64,000 bases of DNA, taken from NCBI RefSeq assembly GCF_947495315.1, contig NZ_CANLYD010000015.1, positions 1 to 64,000 of the forward strand, read 5' to 3'. The position numbers and the translations under genes were made by a program. The DNA is from an uncultured Aquimarina sp. Its GTDB lineage: Bacteria; Bacteroidota; Bacteroidia; Flavobacteriales; Flavobacteriaceae. The notes under the pieces were generated by a model. The model made no database searches, was not told the origin of the DNA, and saw only the letters and a list, made by a program, of their open reading frames with translations. Shown in pieces: positions 9,177-17,380 of this stretch (the first letter of the stretch is position 1; every line of letters begins with the position of its first letter).

Positions 9177-9215
9177 TCTGTTTTCAGGAATACAGAGTCT
9201 GTTTTTAAGGAATAG
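9177..9215 (-). promoter_or_regulatory. Tandem CTGT-type dyad, candidate operator of the first AraC/TPR regulator
   Basis: CTGTTTTCAGGAATACAG at 9178-9195 is an 18-bp near-palindrome; a weaker copy CTGTTTTTAAGGAATAG follows at 9199-9215, a 21-bp repeat spacing (two helical turns). The same dyad is at 11339-11356. It lies between the regulator gene and the precursor it probably controls. Confidence 0.6.
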
Positions 9216-9272
9216 CTTTTTTAATTCATTGTTTAACAGACTTTTATTTCTCAGTCTCAAAAACAAGTCTAA

Positions 9273-10988
9273 TCACTTATGAACTTCTTTTTTTTCTAAT
9301 TGTTTAAGAAAAAAGGAAGGATAGATACCCGTAGTTTTATAAAAGGATTTAGAAAAAGCCTCTGTCGTATTAAAACCAATTTCATTTGCTATCGCCTTAA
9401 TTGTATACTTCCTAAACTTAGTATCAGATTTTAGTCTTTCAACTACAAAATGAATCCTAAGGTCATTAATATAGTTACTAAAACTTTTTTGTTTATAGAA
9501 ATTGATAGTCTTGGAGAGGTATTTAGAATTTGTCTTTAAATCTTTCGATAAAGAACTCACTGTAATATTAGGTTGTAAAAATTCCTGTTTCTCTTCAAAA
9601 ATGCTTAGTTTTTTAAGAATATCAATAATAATTTCTTCGGAAATTCCTATATCCTGGACTTCTTTTTTAGGTTCAGGTTTTATAGCAACTTCTTCTATTT
9701 CTTTCGTTTGTTCAAACACTTCTTGAAACCTACGCTGATACGTTTTTTTCTTTTTATTATTAAAGTATAAAAATAATAGTAAGGCAAAAGAAAGAACCCC
9801 TAAAACAACAATGATAATATTCCTGTTTTGACTGTTCTGTTTTAGCGAATCTATAATAGCTTGTTTTTCTGATAACAGATTAGGAGTAGAATAATTCCTA
9901 TTAATCTTTTGATAAACATTTTTAAAATTATTATCTAATATGCTATCGACCTTCAATAATCTATTTATATAAAAAAGCTGTTTTTCGACATCACCATTAC
10001 TTTTGTAATATTTGATTAAGTCACTATAGGGATCTAATATATCAGGATAAAAATGCTTTCTGGCAAATACTGTAGAATCAACTTTACGATAATATTCGAT
10101 AGCCTTTTTAATATTATTTTTTGCAAAAAAGACTTTCCCCAGATAAAGATCACTCCTAATTAAAGTTCCATCGCTCTTAATTTTATTGTAAAATAAATTC
10201 TGAAACTTATTTAAAGTATCGATGCTTGATTTATATTCTCTCTTGTAATAATCTGTTATACCAGAGGAAACTAACAATCTATCATATAAGATACTGTCTT
10301 TCGAATCCAATGATAGTCTAATTGCTTCATAATTAATATATGACGCAGAATCATATTTTTTGTTCTTATTATAGGAATCGCCAAGAGCGAAAAGAGATTT
10401 TATATATTCAACTTTATTTCTCTCATCATTTTGATAAAGCTTTTCATAGTAGTCCTTGTATGTTTTGAAAATTTTAAGAGCATCGCCATACTCTCCCAAA
10501 TTATTCTTTAATAAGGCGATATAATAATCTATCTTAAACTTCTGATCTATATTATTATTTTTATGGGCAAGTCTGTTAGCTACTACTAATTCATCCATTG
10601 CCTTTTCATAACGACTTAAGGACCCTAAAACTCCTGCTTTATATAAGTGAGCCTCCGCAGGATATGTGTAATCTTCCAATTCTCTGGTTAGATCAATAAT
10701 ACTGTCAGTATATTTAAGTTTCTCTGATTTATCAACAATTTTAGCGAGCATATAGTATCCATCCGCTTGCTTGATGATGTTATTCTCTGTTTTTGCTTTA
10801 ACAAGAAAGGCAGTTGCGTATCGTTTAGATATATCAATATCTTTTTTGTATTGATCGAATCCTTTAGACAATTCTAAATAACTCTTGGTAGTCAACGAGT
10901 CTTTAGATAATTCATCGTTTTGAGCATTTACATTCTGAAAAAAAACGAATACTATATATAAAACTATACTGAAGTAACTTTTTATCAT
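9273..10988 (-). CDS. Membrane-spanning TPR / AraC-type transcription regulator, paralogue 1
   Basis: 571 residues. A signal peptide or N-terminal anchor (residues 1-22, ending VNAQ) is followed by TPR-like helical repeats to about 380. One transmembrane helix (IIIVVLGVLSFALLLFLYF, about 388-410) then leads to a C-terminal AraC HTH domain from about 466 (SKYLSKTINFYK...; IKAIANEIGFNTTEAFSKSF). The layout implies periplasmic TPRs sensing a ligand and a cytoplasmic DNA-binding domain. A paralogue of the same length lies at 21056-22753 on the far side of the peptide island. CTGT-type dyads on both sides of this gene are its likely targets; control by a peptide signal is inference. Confidence 0.88.
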   Translation of the reverse strand: MIKSYFSIVLYIVFVFFQNVNAQNDELSKDSLTTKSYLELSKGFDQYKKDIDISKRYATAFLVKAKTENNIIKQADGYYMLAKIVDKSEKLKYTDSIIDLTRELEDYTYPAEAHLYKAGVLGSLSRYEKAMDELVVANRLAHKNNNIDQKFKIDYYIALLKNNLGEYGDALKIFKTYKDYYEKLYQNDERNKVEYIKSLFALGDSYNKNKKYDSASYINYEAIRLSLDSKDSILYDRLLVSSGITDYYKREYKSSIDTLNKFQNLFYNKIKSDGTLIRSDLYLGKVFFAKNNIKKAIEYYRKVDSTVFARKHFYPDILDPYSDLIKYYKSNGDVEKQLFYINRLLKVDSILDNNFKNVYQKINRNYSTPNLLSEKQAIIDSLKQNSQNRNIIIVVLGVLSFALLLFLYFNNKKKKTYQRRFQEVFEQTKEIEEVAIKPEPKKEVQDIGISEEIIIDILKKLSIFEEKQEFLQPNITVSSLSKDLKTNSKYLSKTINFYKQKSFSNYINDLRIHFVVERLKSDTKFRKYTIKAIANEIGFNTTEAFSKSFYKTTGIYPSFFLKQLEKKEVHK

Positions 10989-11315
10989 TAAGTGAACGAT
11001 ATTTTCTTTATTAAAAAACTATTAGTAACACTTGCCAAACACCCTATAGCTCTTAGGTTTTATATAAAGATACCATCCATTATATACACCAACATACGTA
11101 TGTATGCTATAAAGTAGTTGCAATATCAGTATATTTTTTCCCTTCTATTTTCTAAAAGGGGTTTACATACTGAGTTTGTAAGTTTTTTTGTTAGAAGGGG
11201 TATTAGTCTACATTTTTAGTAGGGTGCAAATATACTACTTTCCTTTTTCTGTAAAGTTTTCTTATCCTTTTTTTTAAATAACAATTAACCAGTTGTTTAC
11301 ATTAAAAAAACCTAG

Positions 11316-11357
11316 TCTGGATTCCGCGAATAGCGGGTCTGTTTTCCCGAATACAGA
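11316..11357 (+). promoter_or_regulatory. Tandem CTGT-type dyad upstream of the exporter operon
   Basis: CTGTTTTCCCGAATACAG at 11339-11356 differs from the copy at 9178-9195 only in the two central bases. A second unit CTGGATTCCGCGAATAG is at 11317-11333; the GAATA blocks are 21 bp apart. It ends 11 bp before the TTG of the promoter, the usual place for an AraC activator. Confidence 0.65.
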
Positions 11358-11367
11358 TGTAGTTACC

Positions 11368-11399
11368 TTGTTATTAAGCTTTTACCGAAGTTATATTTG
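11368..11399 (+). promoter_or_regulatory. Promoter of the HlyD/ABC exporter operon
   Basis: TTG at 11368-11370, 21 nt, then TATATTTG at 11392-11399, a full match to the Bacteroidota -33/-7 pattern. The same dyad-N11-TTG-N21-TA geometry recurs upstream of the 23080 precursor. Confidence 0.7.
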
Positions 11400-11514
11400 A
11401 GACATCAATAATTCATTTATTATGATCACACTACTCATAAAACTCGTTCATCATCTCGTAGAATTTATGATATACCTATATCAATTGATTTATTAATCTG
11501 CAAACACACAAAAT

Positions 11515-12684
11515 ATGAAACAACTATTTCCCAAAGAAATAATCGAAAATACAGTAGAAGTACACCAGTTTAAACATCAGAACAGCAGTAAAATAATTTA
11601 TGGGTTAATTTTGGTTGCTATCCTGATCGTGCTGATTCTGTTACCTTTTATAAAAGTGGATATCTATACTACAGCTCGTGGCATGCTTAAGCCTAGTAAA
11701 GAACGTATTGCGATCACTCCACTACAATCTGGTAAGGTAGTATTTGTAAATCTACTAGATAACCAAATAGTAAAAAAAGGAGATACCCTATTAATGACCA
11801 ATAAAAAAATCCTGGATCAGAAAATACAGTTTTCTACCTCTAAAATTGAAGAAATCCAACAGTTCATAGCCGATTGCGAATATATAATCAATACTTCTAA
11901 TCCGCTTTTCCTAAAAATAAAATCAGCTCGCTATCAAAAAGAATACTTGTATTACACACAAAAAATAGGGGAATTACAAACACGTTACGAGAAAACCTTG
12001 ATAGATTTTGAACGAGATCAGAAACTATATAAAAAAGGAGTAATTGCCAAAATTGAATTCGAGAATAGCGATTTTGAACATCAACTATCTATAACCAATC
12101 TAAAGCAATACAGAAAACAGCAAAAAAACACCTGGCAGACCATGCTTACGGATTATTCTGCTCAGATACGAGAGTTAGAAAGTAGTGTATCGCAAATAGT
12201 CCAAAACCAAAAAGAATATATGATCACCGCTCCTATTGACGGTATATTAAAGAGTGTAAAAGGTATAGAACCCGGAAGCATGATCATAAGTGGTGCTCCT
12301 ATTGCCGAAATATCTCCAGATACGGGGTTAATTGTAGAATGCTATCTCTCTCCATCTGATATTGGACTGATAAGCAAAGCAAAGAATGTAAGTTTTCAGG
12401 TAGATGCATTTAACTACAATCAATGGGGATTGGCTACCGGAAAAATCCTGGACATCAGCAAAGATGTGGATATGGTCAATAATCAACCTGTTTTTAAAGT
12501 TCGCTGTGCGATAGATCAAAAACATCTGGAACTTAAAAATGGTTTTAAAGGAAATTTTAATAAAGGAATGACCTTAAGCGCCCGATTTCAGCTAACAGAA
12601 CGAACTCTATTTGATCTACTCTACGATAAGGTAGATGATTGGTTGAATCCATCCAGTCCAACCATCGCACAAATTGAACAATAA
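11515..12684 (+). CDS. HlyD-family membrane fusion protein of a peptide exporter
   Basis: 389 residues. One N-terminal transmembrane helix (about 27-47) is followed by a lipoyl-like half (KPSKERIAITPLQSGKVVFV), a coiled-coil hairpin (about 110-235) and the returning half (MITAPIDGILKSVKGIEPGS). Family members bridge a C39 ABC exporter to an outer-membrane channel; no TolC gene is in the window. The peptidase-containing ABC gene follows directly, so this is the adaptor for exporting the double-glycine precursors nearby. Confidence 0.9.
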   Translation: MKQLFPKEIIENTVEVHQFKHQNSSKIIYGLILVAILIVLILLPFIKVDIYTTARGMLKPSKERIAITPLQSGKVVFVNLLDNQIVKKGDTLLMTNKKILDQKIQFSTSKIEEIQQFIADCEYIINTSNPLFLKIKSARYQKEYLYYTQKIGELQTRYEKTLIDFERDQKLYKKGVIAKIEFENSDFEHQLSITNLKQYRKQQKNTWQTMLTDYSAQIRELESSVSQIVQNQKEYMITAPIDGILKSVKGIEPGSMIISGAPIAEISPDTGLIVECYLSPSDIGLISKAKNVSFQVDAFNYNQWGLATGKILDISKDVDMVNNQPVFKVRCAIDQKHLELKNGFKGNFNKGMTLSARFQLTERTLFDLLYDKVDDWLNPSSPTIAQIEQ

Positions 12685-12779
12685 AATAAAAAGCAGTAAG
12701 TAAAAAGGTATTGGCTATTACACATTTGATACGTAAGGCTTCCAATATCTTAATACTAACTACTAAAAATCTATATAAA

Positions 12780-14963
12780 ATGGCTAAAATTAAAATCAAA
12801 CAACACGATATTACAGATTGCGGAGCTGCTTGTCTGGCCTCTATATCTGCTCACTATAAATTAAAGCTTCCAATCGCTAGAATACGACAGTATGCAAGTA
12901 CCGATCAAAAAGGGACGAATATACTGGGACTTATGGAAGCCGCTCAGAAAATTGGATTTACCGCAAAAGGTGTTCGGGGAGATTTTGAAAGTTTATCAAA
13001 AATTCCTAAACCGACAATCGCCCACGTGATTGTAAGAGGAAAACTGCAGCATTTTGTGGTGATCTATGAAGTAGCCAAAAAACACGTTCTTGTGATGGAT
13101 CCTGGAAATGGGAGAATGCATAAAAAATCACACGAGGAATTCAAAAAAGAATGGACAGGTGTATTAGTACTTATATCTCCAAATGAAAATTTTGAAAAAG
13201 GAAATGAAAAAATCTCTTCCTATAAACGATTTTGGTATTTATTAAAACCTCATAAACTAGTAGTTTTCCAAGCATTAGTAGGTGCAGTTGTATATACGCT
13301 ACTAGGGTTTTCTACTTCTATCTTTATACAAAAAATAACAGATTATGTCTTGGTAGGCGGAAATACCAAACTACTAAATCTTCTAGGTGTTATTATGCTA
13401 GGGTTATTGGCTCTGAAGTTTATTATTGGTGTTTTTAAGGATGTATTTCTAATTAAAACGGGCCAGCAAATCGATACCAGATTGATTCTAGGATATTATA
13501 AACACTTACTAAAACTACCGCAACAGTTCTTTGACACTATGAGAGTTGGCGAAATCACCTCTAGAATTGGAGATGCTGTCAAAATCAGAAATTTTATCAA
13601 CGGTGTAGCGCTATCGCTTACTGTTAATGTAATGATACTCTTTTTCTCATTTGGATTAATGTTTTTCTATTACTGGAAACTTGCTTTAATCATGTTATGT
13701 GTAATACCATTATATGGGGGTATTTACTATATCATGAATAAATTAAATAGGAAAGTTGAACGTAAAGTGATGGAAAAAGGAGCGGATCTGCAAAGCCAAC
13801 TAGTAGAATCTATAACCTCTGTTGGAACCATTAAACGTTTTGGTCTGGAAGAGTTTGCAAATATCAAAACCGAAACACGATTTATTGGTTTACTACAAAC
13901 AGGATATAAATCTGCATTGAACTCTGTGTTCTCTAAAACATCAACAGGAATCATTGCTCAATTATTTGTCATTATTTTACTATGGTCAGGTTCCTTTTTT
14001 GTAATCGAAAGAGAAATTACCGCAGGAGAACTGATGTCTTTCTACGCTATTGTTGGATATTTTACCGGACCCGTGGCAAGCTTAGTTGGAGCTAACAAAC
14101 AAATACAAAATGCACTGATCGCAGCGGATCGTCTTTTTGAAATCATGGATTTAGAGCGAGAGGAGACAGAAAATAAAATGAAACTAAACAGAGAAGCTGT
14201 AGGAAACATTTCTTTTACAGACGTTGCTTTTCGATATGGAAGCAGAAAAGAAGTTTTCAAAAAGTTTAACCTTACCATCAACAAAGGAGAATTGACAGCT
14301 ATCGTAGGTGAAAGTGGTTCCGGGAAATCAACACTAATGTCGTTACTACAAAACATTTATCCAATCCGCAGTGGTATTATCAGTATTGGAGATAAAGATT
14401 TACGTTATATCGATAATAGTAGTCTCAGAGAAATAGTAGGTGTTGTACCCCAACAAATAGATCTTTTTGCCGGTAATGTTATAGAGAATATTGCTGTTGG
14501 TCAATTCAATCCTAATATGGAAGAGATTATTACTATCTGTAAAGATATTGGTATTTTAAAATTTATTGAAGATTTACCAAATGGTTTTAATACCTATCTA
14601 GGAGAAAACGGAGCATCCTTATCCGGCGGACAGAAACAGCGAATTGCTATTGCCAGAGCGCTGTATAAAAAACCTGAAATATTAGTACTTGATGAAGCAA
14701 CATCTTCTCTAGATAGTGCCTCCGAAAACTATATACAAAAAACTATACAGAACCTTAGAATTGAAAACAAAACCATTATAGTCATTGCACACCGTTTAAG
14801 CACCGTAATCGAGGCCGATAAAATCGTAGTACTAGAAAAAGGAGAGGTATTAGAAGAAGGAAATCATCAAGACCTATATCGACGCAAAGAAAAGTATTAT
14901 CAACTATGGCAGCAACAAATGCCAGCATTAGATTATATCAATAAAATAGATGCAGTAGCGTAA
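12780..14963 (+). CDS. Peptidase-domain (C39) ABC exporter for double-glycine peptides
   Basis: 727 residues from the ATG at 12780 (MAKIKIKQHDITDCGAACLA); the frame extends to a TTG at 12711 but C39 proteins begin as here. The peptidase domain (1-135) has catalytic Cys14, His91 and Asp107. Then come six transmembrane helices and the ATPase with Walker A GESGSGKST (about 510-518), signature LSGGQKQR (about 613), Walker B EILVLDEATSSLD and a switch His in IAHRLST. It removes GG leaders while exporting the peptide. All catalytic residues are present. It is the only exporter in the island, so it probably handles all fourteen precursors. Confidence 0.93.
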   Translation: MAKIKIKQHDITDCGAACLASISAHYKLKLPIARIRQYASTDQKGTNILGLMEAAQKIGFTAKGVRGDFESLSKIPKPTIAHVIVRGKLQHFVVIYEVAKKHVLVMDPGNGRMHKKSHEEFKKEWTGVLVLISPNENFEKGNEKISSYKRFWYLLKPHKLVVFQALVGAVVYTLLGFSTSIFIQKITDYVLVGGNTKLLNLLGVIMLGLLALKFIIGVFKDVFLIKTGQQIDTRLILGYYKHLLKLPQQFFDTMRVGEITSRIGDAVKIRNFINGVALSLTVNVMILFFSFGLMFFYYWKLALIMLCVIPLYGGIYYIMNKLNRKVERKVMEKGADLQSQLVESITSVGTIKRFGLEEFANIKTETRFIGLLQTGYKSALNSVFSKTSTGIIAQLFVIILLWSGSFFVIEREITAGELMSFYAIVGYFTGPVASLVGANKQIQNALIAADRLFEIMDLEREETENKMKLNREAVGNISFTDVAFRYGSRKEVFKKFNLTINKGELTAIVGESGSGKSTLMSLLQNIYPIRSGIISIGDKDLRYIDNSSLREIVGVVPQQIDLFAGNVIENIAVGQFNPNMEEIITICKDIGILKFIEDLPNGFNTYLGENGASLSGGQKQRIAIARALYKKPEILVLDEATSSLDSASENYIQKTIQNLRIENKTIIVIAHRLSTVIEADKIVVLEKGEVLEEGNHQDLYRRKEKYYQLWQQQMPALDYINKIDAVA

Positions 14964-15024
14964 TTATAGAAGGCTTTCCTAAATATAGAACTGCAACAAA
15001 CTTTTAATAAAAAACACTCGAATC

Positions 15025-15357
15025 ATGACAAAAATAGAACGACAAATAGAATTAATAGAACGATTAGATCGATTAATACGATTACAAGCAACTGGAAACC
15101 CACGACAGCTGGCCAGGAGACTTGATATATCAAAAGCTTCATTGTTTAGAGTTTTTGAAGTGATGAAACGACTAAATGCACCTATAGTTTTTGATATTGG
15201 ACTACAAAGTTACATATATGAAGAACAGGTAAGTTTTAAGTTTGGTTTTTATACAAGAGATCTTCAAGGAGAAGAAGTCTTGGAAATCAGCGGAGGAAGT
15301 TTTCAAAGAGTTTTAATGGAACCTGGTTTTAACTATCCATATCTAAAAACGGTATAA
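15025..15357 (+). CDS. Small HTH DNA-binding protein of the exporter operon
   Basis: 110 residues. Residues 1-60 look like an HTH_11 / winged-helix domain (LIRLQATGNPRQLARRLDIS KASLFRVFEVMKRLN, read as two parts); the remainder is short and ends LMEPGFNYPYLKTV. It starts 61 bp after the ABC gene in the same direction. Such small HTH proteins often accompany flavobacterial peptide clusters. It is a candidate binder of the TCTCA-N5-TGAGA dyads at 15779 and 18722, but nothing in the sequence links them directly. Confidence 0.75.
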   Translation: MTKIERQIELIERLDRLIRLQATGNPRQLARRLDISKASLFRVFEVMKRLNAPIVFDIGLQSYIYEEQVSFKFGFYTRDLQGEEVLEISGGSFQRVLMEPGFNYPYLKTV

Positions 15358-15374
15358 TTAATTCTAAAGAACTC

Positions 15375-15536
15375 ATGAAGAAAAATGAAAAGGAAGTTAG
15401 ATTACTTGATCAACAAATCGATCAACTTGTAAATGATCCGGAACTCCAATCAGTAATTTCTGATGTGATGATGTATTCAGAAGATTATGATATCGATATA
15501 AATGATACTACTGATGAAATATCTAATAGGTTTTAA
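15375..15536 (+). CDS. Small acidic protein of unknown function
   Basis: 53 residues (MKKNEKEVRLLDQQIDQLVN...) starting 17 bp after the HTH gene; predicted to be helical and strongly acidic in its C-terminal half. It has no leader-like GG, so it does not look like a precursor. An operon partner of the HTH protein, perhaps an inhibitor or immunity protein; not recognised. A weak hairpin with a T8 run follows at 15564-15594. Confidence 0.55.
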   Translation: MKKNEKEVRLLDQQIDQLVNDPELQSVISDVMMYSEDYDIDINDTTDEISNRF

Positions 15537-15885
15537 AAAAATATTGAGTTTGATTCGTAAAATGGGAGTTTGTTTTGTACAGCTCCTTTTTTTTATGCCT
15601 CAAAAATATCCTCTATCGCATTATAAAAATTTAATCCTTTAAGTATTTCTCTTACCCATAAGATACTTTCGAAAATTCCTTGATGCATTAATACACCTAT
15701 ATCTAACAGTTCTAAAAATCAGTTTCGATCTCACAAAACATATAGGATTAACAAATTTTAACATTTTTAAATATACACTCTCAATTAATGAGATTCCCCA
15801 AACCTACTTTTACATTGTCAAAACGAAACAGGTGCACCAAAACAATTTGACAGCTCATACAAATATTAATCATAAAATTTTAAAG
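15537..15885. other. Intergenic region before the precursor array
   Basis: Holds a weak terminator (GGAG 15565-15568 with CTCC 15583-15586, then T8), a doubtful 31-codon minus-strand frame (15593-15688), and the TCTCA dyad with promoter-like sequence at 15779-15820. Nothing else is supported. Confidence 0.5.
15779..15818 (+). promoter_or_regulatory. TCTCA-N5-TGAGA operator and promoter of the precursor array
   Basis: TCTCAATTAATGAGA at 15779-15793 is a perfect dyad. Exactly 20 nt after it comes ATTGT, within the -7-like TACATTGT. The same dyad-N20-ATTGT arrangement precedes the second precursor operon at 18722. The dyad overlaps where -33 should be, which would fit either an activator or a repressor. 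Confidence 0.6.
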
Positions 15886-16071
15886 ATGAAAAATTTAGAA
15901 AATTTTGGAGTTCAGGAATTAAACAATCTTGAGTTACATTCAATTGAAGGTGGAAATTGGTTAACTGATGCCGCTGACGCTATATCCGATGCTGCTGATG
16001 CTGTAGTAGAAGCTGTTGGAGATGCAGTAGATGCTGTAGAAGGTTTCTTTGACGGATTAACCGGAAACTAG
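15886..16071 (+). CDS. Double-glycine precursor peptide, amphipathic Ala/Val type (divergent member)
   Basis: 61 residues from the ATG at 15886 (an upstream in-frame ATG at 15832 lies in the probable leader RNA). Leader MKNLENFGVQELNNLELHSI then EGG; mature part NWLTDAADAISDAADAVVEA and onward to GFFDGLTGN. The Ala/Val/Asp repeats predict an amphipathic helix, and GFFDG is a GxxxG motif. Its C-terminus matches the six tandem peptides that follow, separated by the same type of AT-rich spacer. Bacteriocin-like; activity unproven. Confidence 0.82.
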   Translation: MKNLENFGVQELNNLELHSIEGGNWLTDAADAISDAADAVVEAVGDAVDAVEGFFDGLTGN

Positions 16072-16110
16072 AATATCACATTAAATAATAACTTATAAAA
16101 TTAAAAAATC

Positions 16111-16266
16111 ATGAAAGAATTAAATCTAAACGAATTAGTACAGATCAACGGTGGAAGTGAAGAAACTTATAACGCAGGACACGCTGCAGGAGAGGCTATA
16201 CACGATGCGGTTGTAGACGCAGTAGACGCTGTAGTAGGTTTCTTTGACGGATTATTCGGAAACTAA
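16111..16266 (+). CDS. Double-glycine precursor peptide, array copy 1
   Basis: 51 residues: leader MKELNLNELVQINGG, mature part of 36 residues starting SEETYNAGHAAGEAIHDAVV and ending GFFDGLFGN. It has two GxxxG motifs (GHAAG, GFFDG) and a repeated Ala-Val-Asp pattern, so a membrane-active or self-associating amphipathic helix is likely; two-peptide (class IIb) bacteriocins use GxxxG this way. Exported by the C39 transporter upstream (inference). It differs from the other copies at silent sites only. Confidence 0.85.
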   Translation: MKELNLNELVQINGGSEETYNAGHAAGEAIHDAVVDAVDAVVGFFDGLFGN

Positions 16267-16303
16267 AATATCACATAAATAATAACTTATAAAATTAAAA
16301 ATC

Positions 16304-16459
16304 ATGAAAGAATTAAATCTAAACGAATTAGTACAGATCAACGGTGGAAGTGAAGAAACTTATAACGCAGGACACGCTGCTGGAGAAGCTATACACGATG
16401 CAGTTGTAGATGCAGTAGACGCTGTAGTAGGTTTCTTTGACGGACTATTCGGAAACTAA
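16304..16459 (+). CDS. Double-glycine precursor peptide, array copy 2
   Basis: Encodes the same 51 residues as copy 1. Silent differences include GCT for GCA in HAAG and CTA for the Leu of DGLFG. The preceding spacer starts AATATCACATAAATAATAAC. Confidence 0.85.
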   Translation: MKELNLNELVQINGGSEETYNAGHAAGEAIHDAVVDAVDAVVGFFDGLFGN

Positions 16460-16496
16460 AATATCACATAAATAATAACATATAAAATTAAAAATC

Positions 16497-16652
16497 ATGA
16501 AAGAATTAAATCTAAACGAATTAGTACAGATCAACGGTGGAAGTGAAGAAACTTATAACGCAGGACACGCTGCTGGAGAAGCTATACACGATGCAGTTGT
16601 AGATGCAGTAGACGCTGTAGTAGGTTTCTTTGACGGATTGTTCGGAAACTAA
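16497..16652 (+). CDS. Double-glycine precursor peptide, array copy 3
   Basis: The same 51 residues; the Leu of DGLFG is TTG. Its coding sequence is identical to copy 6. The spacer before it has AACATATAAA in place of AACTTATAAA. Confidence 0.85.
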   Translation: MKELNLNELVQINGGSEETYNAGHAAGEAIHDAVVDAVDAVVGFFDGLFGN

Positions 16653-16689
16653 AATATCACATAAATAATAACATATAAAATTAAAAATC

Positions 16690-16845
16690 ATGAAAGAATT
16701 AAATCTAAACGAATTAGTACAGATCAACGGTGGAAGTGAAGAAACTTATAACGCAGGACACGCTGCAGGAGAAGCTATACACGATGCGGTTGTAGATGCA
16801 GTAGACGCTGTAGTAGGTTTCTTTGATGGATTATTCGGAAACTAA
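16690..16845 (+). CDS. Double-glycine precursor peptide, array copy 4
   Basis: The same 51 residues. GAT for Asp and TTA for Leu in FFDGLFG; identical in coding sequence to copy 5. Confidence 0.85.
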   Translation: MKELNLNELVQINGGSEETYNAGHAAGEAIHDAVVDAVDAVVGFFDGLFGN

Positions 16846-16882
16846 AATATCACATAAATAATAACTTATAAAATTAAAAATC

Positions 16883-17038
16883 ATGAAAGAATTAAATCTA
16901 AACGAATTAGTACAGATCAACGGTGGAAGTGAAGAAACTTATAACGCAGGACACGCTGCAGGAGAAGCTATACACGATGCGGTTGTAGATGCAGTAGACG
17001 CTGTAGTAGGTTTCTTTGATGGATTATTCGGAAACTAA
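16883..17038 (+). CDS. Double-glycine precursor peptide, array copy 5
   Basis: The same 51 residues and the same codons as copy 4. Confidence 0.85.
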   Translation: MKELNLNELVQINGGSEETYNAGHAAGEAIHDAVVDAVDAVVGFFDGLFGN

Positions 17039-17075
17039 AATATCACATAAATAATAACTTATAAAATTAAAAATC

Positions 17076-17231
17076 ATGAAAGAATTAAATCTAAACGAAT
17101 TAGTACAGATCAACGGTGGAAGTGAAGAAACTTATAACGCAGGACACGCTGCTGGAGAAGCTATACACGATGCAGTTGTAGATGCAGTAGACGCTGTAGT
17201 AGGTTTCTTTGACGGATTGTTCGGAAACTAA
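17076..17231 (+). CDS. Double-glycine precursor peptide, array copy 6 (last)
   Basis: The same 51 residues and the same codons as copy 3. The spacer sequence stops after this copy, and an operon terminator follows at 17314. Confidence 0.85.
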   Translation: MKELNLNELVQINGGSEETYNAGHAAGEAIHDAVVDAVDAVVGFFDGLFGN

Positions 17232-17313
17232 AAACAAACTTTTAGAACCTCACAGTTTTAGGAGTTCCTTAAAATAGTTTGCAACACTTTATAAGAGCTT
17301 TGCAAAATATCAA

Positions 17314-17346
17314 AAAAAAGTGAGCAAGTATATTGCTCACTTTTTT
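17314..17346 (+). terminator. Rho-independent terminator of the precursor array
   Basis: Stem GTGAGCA (17320-17326) with TGCTCAC (17334-17340), 7-nt loop, A-run before and T6 after. Confidence 0.85.
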
Positions 17347-17380
17347 GATTCCTAAATTTTCTTATGCTACACTATGAAAT

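Larger units (their letters stand above)
10989..11514. other. Divergent control region between regulator 1 and the exporter operon
   Basis: No gene is supported in these 526 bp. For the regulator (minus strand) a TATATTTG element is at 11234-11227. A 12-bp palindrome ACATACGTATGT lies at 11092-11103. For the exporter operon (plus strand) there is a tandem dyad at 11316-11357 and a promoter at 11368-11399. Confidence 0.55.
16111..17231 (+). repeat. Six-copy tandem array, 193-bp unit, each with one precursor gene
   Basis: Starts at 16111, 16304, 16497, 16690, 16883 and 17076 are each exactly 193 bp apart. A unit is a 156-bp gene plus a 37-bp AT-rich spacer. Differences are limited to a few third-codon positions and one spacer base. 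Copies 3 and 6 are identical in the coding part, as are 4 and 5, so duplication or conversion has acted in blocks. Confidence 0.97.

Noticed and set aside
15593..15688. 31-codon minus-strand frame (MHQGIFESILWV...)
   Set aside because: Short, upstream in-frame stop nearby, no promoter or family; possibly a gene relic, but not supportable.
16521..16727. 68-codon minus-strand frame across array copies 3 and 4
   Set aside because: It lies in the repeat array opposite the real precursor genes; its frame is a by-product of the 193-bp repeats.
16111..17231. CRISPR array appearance of regular repeats
   Set aside because: The 193-bp unit is almost wholly coding and there are no unique spacers or cas genes.
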